Below, one piece after another: positions 16,227-24,684 of a DNA stretch of 64,000 nucleotides. Made by a program: the position numbers and the translations under genes. The notes beneath the pieces are model-generated. The model did not search any database and was not told the DNA's origin. It was given only the letters and a program-made list of their open reading frames with translations. Source of the stretch: Butyricicoccus pullicaecorum (GTDB taxonomy: Bacteria; Bacillota; Clostridia; Oscillospirales; Butyricicoccaceae); contig JAFBIW010000009.1 of assembly GCA_021531865.1 (NCBI GenBank), forward strand, positions 51,275 through 115,274, read 5' to 3'. The number at the start of each line of letters is the position of its first letter. Within the stretch, counting starts at the first letter, position 1.

Positions 16227-16802
16227 AACTGCATCTCCCTCCTGCAAGCCCTAAGGATTCGCTGCGGCGCATTCGCTGCCGCGGGTCGGAGCTTTGCTGA
16301 TATCCTGATTATACCATAGAAGCGGGGCGGAAGGAAAGAGCGGCGGACGGATTTTTCCGTCTGTGCTTCGGCCTGGAGAATGCACAGAACGCTGTGAATA
16401 TGCGTGCAATGCACAGAATCAGGAGGCACACACAAGGAGAGGATCGGAGAATATGGCGGGATAAACCGGAAGAACGGTTGCAAAAACGGGATTTATATCA
16501 TAAGTGTGTGCAGAAGCACATATTGGAAAAATGAAGGAATAACAGGGTATTATTTCAAAAATAACCTATCGTTTTATATGAAATCATTTGAAAAATGGAA
16601 TATCTTCCACGATTTAAACGAATAAACACACAGAAAGTATTTGTGGAGAGTGGACAGAAAACAAAGAACAAAATGGGATGAATGACGGAAAACCGGGAAA
16701 AAGTTACGAAAATTTGATATCGTATGTAAAAATCAGGCATAAAATTCGCGGAAAATCAGAGGAAAGCCGTCCGTCAATTTTTGAGGGAGGGAAATCGGGA
16801 TA
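16227..16802. other. Gene-free, AT-rich stretch between divergent genes
   Basis: About 575 bases with no convincing coding frame on either strand. It holds the -10 TATAAT for the minus gene at 16308-16313 (no good -35) and short imperfect inverted repeats around TGCACAG near 16381-16420. Base composition drops sharply compared with the flanking genes. Open frames here lack ribosome binding sites. Confidence 0.6.
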
Positions 16803-16831
16803 TTGACGCGCACCGTCCGGTCGGCTATAAT
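16803..16831 (+). promoter_or_regulatory. Sigma-A promoter with long 5' leader for the sugar-binding lipoprotein operon
   Basis: -35 TTGACG (16803-16808), 17-bp spacer, -10 TATAAT (16826-16831). The leader to 17107 is about 270 nt and contains hairpins AACCTG/CAGGTT (16905-16931) and CGGATG/CATCCG (16990-17012). No riboswitch class is recognised. Confidence 0.85.
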
Positions 16832-17106
16832 CAAAGCAACAAAAGCACAGAACGTGCAAAGCACATGAAACCGAAAAACGACGACAAGAGAGAAGGAAAG
16901 AGAACCTGAAAAACGCCGGAATTTGCAGGTTTTGCGCGATTTGCAACGGCTGTACTTGGAAGCCCGGTGTACACGGAAAGTGCACACATCGGATGGAGAC
17001 CTCCTTCATCCGGCGGCGGTGATGGATCGATGCGCCGGTTCGGAAGCGCCGGGGATCGCAATTTCCCCTATCCCGAAAAACGAGAAACGGAAAGGAAGCG
17101 TAAAAA

Positions 17107-18147
17107 ATGAAAAGAAGAAGTTGGATCGCAGCTCTGCTGGCCGGCACAATGACGCTGTCCCTGACCGCCTGCGGCGGCAGTGACACCGGCGCAGCCGACA
17201 CCACCGGCGCCGACGCGGCGGCGGACACCGGCGCGGCAGCCGCGCAGGAAGGCCCCTACAACGTCTCGATGATTCTCAAGACCGGCTCGGCCGAGTTCTG
17301 GAAGATCATCCAGGCGGGCGCTGAGGCCTACGAGAAGGAGCATCCCGATCTGGTCAAGCTCTCCATCAAGGGCCCCCCGTCCGAGACCTCTTACGAGGAG
17401 CAGCTCAACATGCTGGAGACCGACCTGAACAACCCCGAGTTTGACGGCTATCTGATCGCGCCGCTGCAGTCCGAGGCGGTCGCCACTATGATCGCGAACA
17501 CCGATAAGCCGGTCATCGCGTTCGACACCAACATCGAATCCGACAAGTGCCTGTCCTTCGTCGGCACGGGCAACAAGGAAGCGGCCAAGCAGGGCGCCAT
17601 CGCGGCGGTCGAGCAGGCCAAGGCGGCCGGCTGGACCGAGATCAAGTGCATCGAGATCGCGGGCGTTCAGGGCGACGCCACCAACACCGCCCGTATGGAA
17701 GGCTATGCCGAGGGCATTGCCGAGTGCGGCGGCGAGTTCCTGTCGGACGAGACCCAGTACGCCAACGCGACGGCTGACCTCGCGGTCACCTGTATGGAAG
17801 CGATCATGTCCAAGCATCCCGAGGGCATCGCGATCATCTGCTCGAACAACGACGATATGGCGCTGGCTGCGGCCCGCACCGCGCGTGAGAGCGGCAACAA
17901 GGCCTATGAAAACACCGTATTCCTGGGCTTCGACGGCCAGCAGTCCGCCTGTGAGGCGATTCTGAACGGCGAGCTGACCATGTCCGCGGCGCAGAACAAC
18001 TTTGACATCGGCTACAAGGCCGTCGAGACCATGGTTAAGACCCTGCAGGGCGAGACTCCGGACGCGTTTGTTGACACCGGCACGGAGATCGTAACCAAGG
18101 ACAACGCGCAGGATCGTATCGACCGCTTCAAGAGCTACCTCGGCTGA
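17107..18147 (+). CDS. Sugar ABC transporter substrate-binding lipoprotein (RbsB/YtfQ-like)
   Basis: 346 residues. A lipoprotein signal peptide (MKRRSWIAALLAG, lipobox LTAC with Cys21) and an Asp/Ala/Gly-rich linker precede a periplasmic-binding-protein type I fold (VSMILKTGSAEFWKIIQAGA, later FLGFDGQQSACEAI). It would sit on the outer face of the membrane and deliver a sugar or polyol to a permease. No permease or ATPase gene is beside it, so it is an orphan or serves a distant system. IolG-like and isomerase genes downstream suggest an inositol-type ligand. AAGGAAG precedes the ATG. Confidence 0.85.
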   Translation: MKRRSWIAALLAGTMTLSLTACGGSDTGAADTTGADAAADTGAAAAQEGPYNVSMILKTGSAEFWKIIQAGAEAYEKEHPDLVKLSIKGPPSETSYEEQLNMLETDLNNPEFDGYLIAPLQSEAVATMIANTDKPVIAFDTNIESDKCLSFVGTGNKEAAKQGAIAAVEQAKAAGWTEIKCIEIAGVQGDATNTARMEGYAEGIAECGGEFLSDETQYANATADLAVTCMEAIMSKHPEGIAIICSNNDDMALAAARTARESGNKAYENTVFLGFDGQQSACEAILNGELTMSAAQNNFDIGYKAVETMVKTLQGETPDAFVDTGTEIVTKDNAQDRIDRFKSYLG

Positions 18148-18509
18148 GTATCAGCCGTATATCCGGAGAACAGATCAAACGGATTTCCCCGACTGACCGT
18201 CAAAGCGGCGGTCTGTCTCTCAAATTTTCATAACAGTAATCTCTTTTCTTAATCTCTTTTCCTACCAGACACAGCGGGGGAGCCTGCAACCCTCCCCCGG
18301 TCATTGCAAAAGGCGCGCGGAACGGGCGTAACCACCCCGTTCCCCACGCGCCGGCTCCCAACCCTGACGCGCGGGCGGGTTTAACCACCCCGCCCGACCG
18401 CGTCTCCCTATTCAACCTCGAAACGACGCGCGGAGCGGACGAGCCTGTCCGATCGCCGCGTCTACATAAATCACACCCATCCACGAATATGCAAAAAAGG
18501 AGAGATACC
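18148..18509 (+). repeat. Intergenic region with two hairpins sharing a TAACCA loop
   Basis: Within this 362-bp gap, GGAACGGG / CCCGTTCC (18319-18343) and CGGGCGGG / CCCGCCCG (18372-18396) are perfect stems whose loops both contain TAACCA although stem sequences differ. No T-run follows, so they look like mRNA-processing or stabilising elements, or a small interspersed repeat, rather than terminators. No promoter is evident before the next gene. Confidence 0.6.
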
Positions 18510-19517
18510 ATGAAAGTAGGCATCATTGGTGCGGGCCGTATCGGTAAGGTTCACGCGAAGAATATTTCGATGTTCGTACCCGAGATGGAGATCAAGACCA
18601 TCGCGGACCCCTTCATGAACGAGGCGACCGAGGCGTTTGCCAAGCAGTACGGCATCCCGAACACCACCAAGGACGCGAACGACATCCTGAACGATCCCGA
18701 GATCGAGGCTGTTCTGATCTGCTCGTCCACCGACACCCATTCCAAGTACATCATCGAGGCCGCGCACGCCGGCAAGCACATCTTCTGTGAGAAGCCGATC
18801 GACTACGATCTGAACAAGGTGCATGAGGCGATCAACGCTGCCAAGGAAGCCGGCGTCAAGCTGCAGATCGGTTTCTGCCGCCGCTTCGACCACAACCACA
18901 ACGCCGTTTACCAGATGGTACGCGACGGCAAGGTCGGCAAGGTCAACATCATCAAGATTTCCTCCCGTGACCCCGAGCCGCCCCCGGTATCCTATGTCAA
19001 GGTTTCTGGCGGCATCTTCTACGATATGATGATCCATGACTTCGACATGGCGCGCTTCCTGGCGGGCTCCGAGGTCGTTGAGGTCAACGCGATGGGCTCC
19101 GTTCTGGTCGATCCCGGCATCGGCGAGGCGGGCGACGTTGATACCGCTGTCGTTACCCTGAAGTTCGAGAACGGCGCGATCGGCGTCATCGACAACTCCC
19201 GTAAGGCAGTTTACGGCTACGACCAGCGCGTCGAGGTCTTCGGCTCCGAGGGCTGCGCGCAGAACGAGAACGATATCCCGAACACCGCGGTTCTGTCCAC
19301 GGCCGACGGCACCACCTACGGCACCGCGTACAAGGTCATGTGGGACCGCTACACCGGCGCGTTCGTCGCTGAGATGCAGGCCTTTGCCGATGCGGTTGCG
19401 AACGACAAGGAGACTCCGGTCACCGGCATGGACGGCCTGTACCCTGTCCTGATGGCAGCGGCTGCGACCAAGTCCCTGCATGAGGGCCGCCCGGTCAAGA
19501 TCTCGGAGGTAGAATAA
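18510..19517 (+). CDS. iolG: Gfo/Idh/MocA-family dehydrogenase, inositol 2-dehydrogenase-like
   Basis: 335 residues. The NAD-binding motif is GIIGAGRIGKVHAKN (4-18), the conserved lysine lies in CEKPID, and the active-site helix reads GGIFYDMMIHDFDMARFL. These features are typical of myo- or scyllo-inositol 2-dehydrogenases, which oxidise the polyol to an inosose. ATG 18510 is chosen over one seven codons upstream because GGAGAG lies 6 bp before it. Followed after 1 bp by the isomerase gene and preceded by a sugar-binding lipoprotein gene, forming a likely three-gene transcript. Related sugars are possible substrates, so the symbol is by resemblance. Confidence 0.78.
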   Translation: MKVGIIGAGRIGKVHAKNISMFVPEMEIKTIADPFMNEATEAFAKQYGIPNTTKDANDILNDPEIEAVLICSSTDTHSKYIIEAAHAGKHIFCEKPIDYDLNKVHEAINAAKEAGVKLQIGFCRRFDHNHNAVYQMVRDGKVGKVNIIKISSRDPEPPPVSYVKVSGGIFYDMMIHDFDMARFLAGSEVVEVNAMGSVLVDPGIGEAGDVDTAVVTLKFENGAIGVIDNSRKAVYGYDQRVEVFGSEGCAQNENDIPNTAVLSTADGTTYGTAYKVMWDRYTGAFVAEMQAFADAVANDKETPVTGMDGLYPVLMAAAATKSLHEGRPVKISEVE

Positions 19518-19518
19518 G

Positions 19519-20307
19519 ATGGCACTGAGAAAATGCGCCTGCATCGACACCCTGTATACCGAGCTGCCCTGGCTCGAGCGCTTCCAGGCAGCCAAGAACG
19601 ACGGCTTTGAAGCCGTAGAGTTCTGGGACTGGCGCGTGCGCGACCTCGACGCGACCCGCGAGGCCGCTGAGAAGGCCGGTATCGCAATTTCGGGCTTCAA
19701 TGGCGACGCGGATTACTCCCTCGTCGACCCGACCCACAAGGAAAAGTACATCGATTACCTCAAGCAGTCCATCGCGGCTGCCAAGAAGGTGGGCGCTGCC
19801 AGCGTGACCATTCATTCGAACGCGCTGGGCGACGGCGGCATCGTTGTCAACCATTATGACGACCTGTCCGATACCGTCAAGCTGTGCTCGATGTACGACA
19901 TGCTGCTCGAGTGCGCCAAGATCGCTGAGGCCGAGGAGATCAACCTGAACCTCGAAGCCCTCAACATCACGACCGACCACGTGGGCAACTTCCTCAAGTA
20001 CACCCAGATGGGCGCCGAGATCTGCCGCCTGATCGGCTCTCCCCGCCTGAAGCTGCTGTACGACGTATACCACATGCAGATCAATGAGGGCTGCATCTGC
20101 GATACGATCTCGAACTACTGCGATCAGTTCGGCCACATCCACGTCGCTGACGCCCCCGGCCGCCACGAGCCGGGCACGGGCGAGATCAACTACAAGAAGG
20201 TCATCCGTCATCTCGAGGCCTGCGGCTACACCGGCCGTGTCGGCTACGAGCTGTTCCCGCTGACCGACACCCAGACCGCCGTCAAGGCGATTATGGAGAA
20301 CTGCTGA
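19519..20307 (+). CDS. Hydroxypyruvate isomerase/IolE-like TIM-barrel isomerase
   Basis: 262 residues of the xylose-isomerase-like TIM-barrel family. Metal-ligand segments are visible as LNLEALN (Glu), LLYDVYHMQ (Asp, His), GHIHVADAPGRHEPGTG (His, Arg) and the C-terminal YELFP (Glu). The GRHEPGTGEI stretch is typical of hydroxypyruvate isomerases; inosose dehydratases share the fold. ATG lies 1 bp after the iolG-like stop with GGAGG overlapping that gene's end. The last 13 codons recur as a separate remnant at 21796-21834. Confidence 0.8.
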   Translation: MALRKCACIDTLYTELPWLERFQAAKNDGFEAVEFWDWRVRDLDATREAAEKAGIAISGFNGDADYSLVDPTHKEKYIDYLKQSIAAAKKVGAASVTIHSNALGDGGIVVNHYDDLSDTVKLCSMYDMLLECAKIAEAEEINLNLEALNITTDHVGNFLKYTQMGAEICRLIGSPRLKLLYDVYHMQINEGCICDTISNYCDQFGHIHVADAPGRHEPGTGEINYKKVIRHLEACGYTGRVGYELFPLTDTQTAVKAIMENC

Positions 20308-20323
20308 ACACAGAGCAACAGAA

Positions 20324-20353
20324 AAAGGCCGGAAAATTGATTTTCCGGCCTTT
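20324..20353 (+). terminator. Intrinsic terminator after the isomerase gene
   Basis: AAAGGCCGGAAAA / TTTTCCGGCCTTT perfect 13-bp stem with a 4-base loop. Confidence 0.85.
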
Positions 20354-20393
20354 CTTAATGGAATAGGATGAAATAATAGAGGGATTTATAGTC

Positions 20394-21772
20394 ATGGCAT
20401 TTACGATATTCACATTTGTGGCGTTTACCGTTCTGGTCGCGGTCATTTCCTATGTGAAGACCAAAGGGGACGATCAGACCACAGCAGACGGTTATTTTCT
20501 GGCGGGCCGCGGCCTGCCGGGCTTTGTGATTGCAGGTTCCCTGCTGCTGACCAATCTTTCCGCAGAGTAGCTTGTAGGCACGAACGGTCAGACCTGGGCG
20601 GTGGGCATGAGCCCGATGGCGTTCGAGGTTCTGGCGGCTACCGCACTGATCGTGCTGGCATTGTGGGCGGCGCCCCGGTATCTGAAAAGCGGAATCACCA
20701 CCATCCCGGAGCTGATCGGCCTGCGATTTGACCGCTCCACCAAGCTGTGGTTCTGCATCGCATATATTGTCCTTTATCTGGTTGTACAGATTCCGGTCAT
20801 TCTGTATTCCGGCTCGCTGGTGTTTGAAAATATCTTTCACCTGTCCGATTGGCTGGGGATCACGAAATTCCAGTCGATCTGCGTGCTTTGCGTTGCGATC
20901 AGTGTGGTTGGTTCGATCTATGCGATTTTCGGCGGCCTGAAGGCGGTTGCGGTATCGGATACGGTCAATGGAGTCGGTCTGCTGATCGGCGGCCTGATGA
21001 TCCCGTTTTTCGCGCTGAACGTGCTGGGTCACGCGGCGGGCAGCGAAAATGCGATCGCCATTCTGGATGGCTGGAAGTATCTGGTCGCCAACCATGCGGA
21101 CAAGCTCAATTGGTGACGCAGGTCATTCCTGCACCGTTGATGGGCTTTTTCGCCGCAGTCATGTTCGGCGCGATTCTGTCCTCCTTCAACTCGGTGCTCA
21201 ACTCGGTGAATACGATGTATACCATGGATATTTATCATGAGTACATCAATCCCAATGCTTCCGGGGATAAGTTGGTCAGCGTCGGCAAGAAGATCGGCAT
21301 TGTATTTGCGGTCGCGACTACCATTGTCGGCCCGATGGTGTATTTCTTCCCGGCCGGTCTGAAAACCTTCCTGGACTCCTTTGTCATGCTGATCGGTTTG
21401 CCGGTGCTGTCTGCGGTGTTCGGCGGCTTTTTCTTCAAGTATCTGCCCAAATATACGGCTAAGCTGATCATGGTATTCCATATCGTGGTATACGGTCTGT
21501 TTATGCTGATCGGGCCGTCGTATCCGGGCGGCGCCGGTACGATGCATTACCTGTATGCGGTTGCCGTCCTTTGGCCGATCGAATTGCTGATCATGGCGTT
21601 CCTCGACCGGAGAAACAAAAAGCAGAATCCGACCATGCAGGCATGGGAACAGGAAGATGTGAAGGCTGTGGATCTGACCCCGTGGAAATACAGAAAGATC
21701 GTCTCGATCGTTGTTATGATCTGTGTGATTGCGGTCTATATCTTCTTCTCCCCGCTGGGAATCGGCGTATAA
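20394..21772 (+). pseudogene. Sodium:solute symporter (SSS family), inactivated
   Basis: Reading from ATG 20394 gives a clear SSS N-terminus (DGYFLAGRGLPGFVIAGSLL, then LLTNLSAE), then TAG at 20568-20570 exactly where relatives have Gln (SAE-Q-LVGTNGQ): a CAG to TAG change. The frame continues to NHADKLNW, stops at 21113-21115, and the family sequence resumes in another frame at IPAPLMGFFAAVMFGAILSS. Roughly 100-150 residues that normally separate these two parts are absent. It therefore carries a nonsense mutation and a frame-changing internal deletion. It would have been a sodium-coupled sugar or polyol importer for the adjacent pathway. Confidence 0.88.
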
Positions 21773-21795
21773 TATTGCAAATTTTCTTTTCCGGC

Positions 21796-21834
21796 ACCCA
21801 GACCGCCGCCAAGGCGATCATGGAGAACGCATAA
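21796..21834 (+). pseudogene. Remnant: last 12 codons of a second Hyi/IolE-like isomerase
   Basis: Translates TQTAAKAIMENA, against TQTAVKAIMENC at the end of the intact gene (20269-20307). Nothing of the rest of such a gene is present; the sequence before it is the end of the SSS pseudogene. It marks a former isomerase copy after the symporter, or recombination between two copies. Confidence 0.7.
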
Positions 21835-21886
21835 GCGCGCGCGTCTCCGGACGGGTGGAACGGAACGTTCTCACAACGCAAAAAAT

Positions 21887-21917
21887 GCCGTCGGAAGTCA
21901 TTTCCGGCGGCTTTTTT
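21887..21917 (+). terminator. Intrinsic terminator
   Basis: GCCGTCGGAA / TTCCGGCGGC stem followed by T6, after the decayed symporter region. The rest of the gap to 22187 shows GC-rich inverted repeats (22078-22127) but no gene. Confidence 0.8.
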
Positions 21918-22187
21918 GTACTTTTTTAGGAAATACAGGCGAAGGCTTCGCCGCATCCCCTGCCGATTTTGACAGAATCCTTGCTTTTTTTGTTCGAGAG
22001 GAAACAAACGGAAGAAAGTCTGGTAAAATAGATTCACACTAAGGGCTTCTGTATTTTGGGACACGCGCAGAGCCAGCCCGGACGGCGGAAACGCGGCGGA
22101 GAACGCCGCCCGAGCCGGGCGCCGCGTGCGGACCCAGTCACGAGAAACCCGGAAGGAGCCTTCCGGGATGGAAGGGGGTAGTACACG

Positions 22188-22430
22188 GTGCAGATTGCCA
22201 TTTTTGATGACCAGCGGGAGGATGCGCAGGCGGCCGCGCGCGCGGTCGCGGCATACTGGACGGAGCGCGGACGGCCCTGTCACAACAGCTACATTGTAAA
22301 CCTGCGGTACGTGACGGATTTCTGCCGCTCGGGCTTTACCCTGCAGAACGGCGCGATCATCCCGATCAGCCGCAGCTATTATCCCCGGGTCAAGGAGCTG
22401 TTCACCGTTTACGTCTCGCAGAGACGGTGA
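22188..22430 (+). pseudogene. LytTR-type response regulator with internal deletion
   Basis: 80 codons from GTG 22188 (GGGGG upstream). The first ~25 residues (MQIAIFDDQREDA) are the start of a CheY-like receiver domain with its acidic pair. Residues ~32-80 (HNSYIVNLRYVTDF, IIPISRSYYPRVKELF) are the C-terminal end of an AgrA/LytR-type LytTR DNA-binding domain. The phosphoacceptor region and most of the DNA-binding domain are missing, fused in frame. No histidine kinase is nearby. It is almost surely non-functional as a regulator. Confidence 0.78.
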
Positions 22431-22440
22431 AGGACAGAGC

Positions 22441-22472
22441 AAAAGCCGGATGCAGTCGCATCCGGCTTTTTT
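22441..22472. terminator. Bidirectional terminator
   Basis: AAAAGCCGGATGC / GCATCCGGCTTTT perfect stem with T-runs on both strands, between the regulator remnant and the converging rhodanese gene. Confidence 0.88.
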
Positions 22473-22810
22473 CAGTCCTCGATTTCGTAGGGCCACTGGG
22501 CGATGCCGCCGAGGTTATAGACCTTGGTATAGCCCAGCTTCTGCAAAATGCCGCAGGCGGTCGTGGCGCGTGGGCCCGACTGGCAGTAGACGAGCACCGG
22601 CGCGTCCCGGTCGGGCAGCAGGCTGGGCGCCATCGCCCGCACCTCGCCCAGCGGCAGCAGCGCCGCGCCCGGAATGTGTCCGCCCGCGTACTCATCCGGC
22701 TCGCGCACATCGAGCACGGTGGCGGCGCCCGCGTCCATCATCTGCTTGGCTTCCGCAGGAGAGAGCGTGTCCGCCGCCTTGCCGCGCGAGAAGCGGTCAA
22801 AAAATCCCAT
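22472..22810 (-). CDS. Single-domain rhodanese-like protein
   Basis: 112 residues. One rhodanese domain fills nearly the whole protein: LDVREPDEYAGGHIPGA near 33 and the active-site loop YCQSGPRA with nucleophile Cys76. It would carry sulfane sulfur in the cytosol. ATG 22810 has AAAGGAG 11 bp upstream, and upstream in-frame extension lacks a start signal. It lies 85 bp after rarA on the same strand. No sulfur-metabolism partner is adjacent. Confidence 0.87.
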   Translation of the reverse strand: MGFFDRFSRGKAADTLSPAEAKQMMDAGAATVLDVREPDEYAGGHIPGAALLPLGEVRAMAPSLLPDRDAPVLVYCQSGPRATTACGILQKLGYTKVYNLGGIAQWPYEIED

Positions 22811-22895
22811 GTGTATGATCTCCTTTCGGGTTTTTTGTTCCTCTATCAGGATACCCCATTTCGCGCCCGGAGAAAAGAGGGGAGCTTGAAAAATT

Positions 22896-24230
22896 TTATT
22901 TCTCCCGTTCCTTGCGACGGGCTTCCTTCCATGCGCGCACCGCATCCAGCCGGGCTTTCGCGCGGGCTTCGCTGCCCGATTCGGTCGGCTCGTAGTACCG
23001 TTTTCCGGTCAGGGATTCGGGCAGGCAGTCCATATCGGCCACCTTTTCGGCGGTATCGTGGGCGTAGATATAGCCCTTGCCGTAGTCCAGCTCGCGCATG
23101 AGCCGGGTGGGCGCGTTGCGGATCTGGAGGGGCACCGGGTCGCTGAGCTGGGTCAGCGCGTCCCGTTTGGCTGTCTCGTAGGCGGTGTAGAGGGCGTTCG
23201 AGCGGGGCGCGAGGGAGAGATAAACGACGGCGTGGGTCAGGTGGACGCTGCACTCGGGCATCCCGAGGAAGTGGCAGGCCTGATAGGCTGCGACGGCGAC
23301 CTCGAGCGCCCGGCTGTCGGCCATGCCGATGTCCTCGCTGGCGAACCGGACGAGCCGCCGGGCGACATAGAGCGGGTCTTCACCCGCCTCGAGCATCCGC
23401 GCCAGCCAGTAGACGGCCGCGTCCGGGTCGGTGTTGCGCATGGACTTGTGCAGGGCGGAGATCAGGTTGTAGTGCTCCTCGCCGGTCTTGTCGTACAGCA
23501 GGGACTTTTTGGAGGTGCACTGGGCGAGCAGGTCGCGGCTGACCGTGACCGTCCCGTCCGCCGCCCGGTCGCCGTTGAGCACGGCCATTTCAAGCGTGCT
23601 GAGCGCTGTACGCGCGTCGCCGTTTGCAAAGGCGGCAATCAGCCCGGGCAGATCGTCGTCCATGACGACCCGCGTTCCGCCGAAGCCGCGCGGGTCGGTC
23701 AGCGTGCGGCGCACAAGGCCGGTCAGCTCGTCAGCCGTCAGCGCGTTTAAGACGAAGACCTTGCAGCGGGAGAGCAGCGCGGCGTTGACCTCAAAGGACG
23801 GGTTTTCGGTCGTCGCGCCGATCAGGATAATACTGCCCTTTTCGACATAGGGCAGAAAGGCGTCCTGCTGCGCCTTGTTGAAGCGGTGAATCTCGTCGAC
23901 GAACAGAATGGTCTTTTCCCCGAACCGGCGGCTCTGCTCGGCCTGCTGCATGACCGCGCGAATCTCCTTGATGCCCGAGGTGACCGCGCTGAAGTCGATG
24001 AAGGCGGCGCGGGTGCGTCCCGCGATGATGCGGGCGAGCGTGGTCTTACCCACGCCGGGCGGGCCCCAGAAGATCATAGAGGAGACCCGGTCGGACTCGA
24101 TGAGGGTGCGCAGAATCTTGCCCGGGCCGAGCAGATGGGTCTGCCCCACAAATTCATCGAGCGTGCGCGGACGCATCCGGCTGGCGAGCGGCCGGTCGTC
24201 GGGCGCGTCAAACAGGCTTTGCTGCTGCAT
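22896..24230 (-). CDS. rarA: Replication-associated recombination protein A (AAA+ ATPase)
   Basis: 444 residues, normal for RarA/MgsA/WRNIP1, a clamp-loader-like ATPase acting at stalled replication forks. LASRMRPRTLDEFVGQ opens the protein; Walker A is GPPGVGKTT, Walker B DEIHRFNKAQQD, sensor 1 GATTENPSFEVN, and the arginine finger region SRCKVF. The C-terminal MgsA domain includes HKSMRNTDPDAAVYWLARML. ATG 24230 is favoured by GGAG 9 bp upstream; a second ATG three codons earlier abuts that GGAG. The promoter carries a LexA-type box. Confidence 0.93.
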   Translation of the reverse strand: MQQQSLFDAPDDRPLASRMRPRTLDEFVGQTHLLGPGKILRTLIESDRVSSMIFWGPPGVGKTTLARIIAGRTRAAFIDFSAVTSGIKEIRAVMQQAEQSRRFGEKTILFVDEIHRFNKAQQDAFLPYVEKGSIILIGATTENPSFEVNAALLSRCKVFVLNALTADELTGLVRRTLTDPRGFGGTRVVMDDDLPGLIAAFANGDARTALSTLEMAVLNGDRAADGTVTVSRDLLAQCTSKKSLLYDKTGEEHYNLISALHKSMRNTDPDAAVYWLARMLEAGEDPLYVARRLVRFASEDIGMADSRALEVAVAAYQACHFLGMPECSVHLTHAVVYLSLAPRSNALYTAYETAKRDALTQLSDPVPLQIRNAPTRLMRELDYGKGYIYAHDTAEKVADMDCLPESLTGKRYYEPTESGSEARAKARLDAVRAWKEARRKEREK

Positions 24231-24256
24231 GAAAACCATCTCCGATCATTTCTTTC

Positions 24257-24285
24257 AGCATAGCGAACATTCGTTTGTTTGTCAA
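24257..24285 (-). promoter_or_regulatory. rarA promoter overlapped by a LexA/DinR-type SOS box
   Basis: Minus strand -35 TTGACA (24280-24285), 17-bp spacer, -10 TATGCT (24257-24262). The plus strand reads CGAACATTCGTTTG at 24264-24277, matching the Gram-positive SOS consensus CGAAC-N4-GTTYG at all fixed positions and sitting inside the spacer. Damage-inducible rarA expression is predicted. Confidence 0.78.
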
Positions 24286-24310
24286 GCGGTGCAGCAGAAA
24301 AATAAGAGAT

Positions 24311-24538
24311 AGAAAAATAGGAACCGGACGTGAAAACACGTCCGGTTCCATGCAGGGACGAGCCGACGCCGTTTGATGCGCCGGTACGGCGCGCGGCGGC
24401 GAGTTGAGCGGCCCGATGCGATTTCCGAGCATCGGGTAAAAAATATGCCGGTGGCATGTTTTTTAGCGAGGGGTCTTCCTTTTCTAAAAAAGCACCGCAG
24501 AAAAATAGGAACCGGACACGAAAATCGTGTCCGGTTCC
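24311..24538 (-). repeat. Duplicated terminator hairpins downstream of gltD
   Basis: A 19-base direct repeat (AGAAAAATAGGAACCGGAC) occurs at 24311 and 24499. Each copy opens a perfect hairpin: GGAACCGGACGTG-AAAA-CACGTCCGGTTCC (24320-24349) and GGAACCGGACACGA-AAA-TCGTGTCCGGTTCC (24508-24538). Stem tips differ but stay paired. On the minus strand each is followed by TATTTTTC, so both can end gltBD transcription. Between them lie a small GC-rich palindrome region and ATGCC/GGCAT with flanking A/T runs at 24440-24465. Confidence 0.7.
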
Positions 24539-24552
24539 TTGCAGAGAAGAGA

Positions 24553-24596
24553 AATAAAAAACAGGCGGCGCTGCGCAGCGTGTGTGAAGCGCCGCC
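24553..24596 (-). terminator. First intrinsic terminator after gltD
   Basis: GGCGGCGC / GCGCCGCC stem (24564-24596) with TTTTTTATTTC on the minus strand. Confidence 0.75.
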
Positions 24597-24684
24597 AAAG
24601 GAAAGGGGGGCAAAAGGAAAAGATGGAAAACAGGAATTGAAAAAAAGTGGGGAAATATCGGAAAAGTGTGGAAAAGTACGGGTG

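Noticed and set aside
16404..16625. A 73-codon open frame in the AT-rich gap
   Set aside because: No ribosome site, low-complexity AT-rich translation, no recognisable domain.
18200..18526. A 108-codon minus-strand frame between the binding protein and iolG
   Set aside because: Overlaps the hairpin pair and the iolG start, with no start signal; composition Arg/Gly-rich noise.
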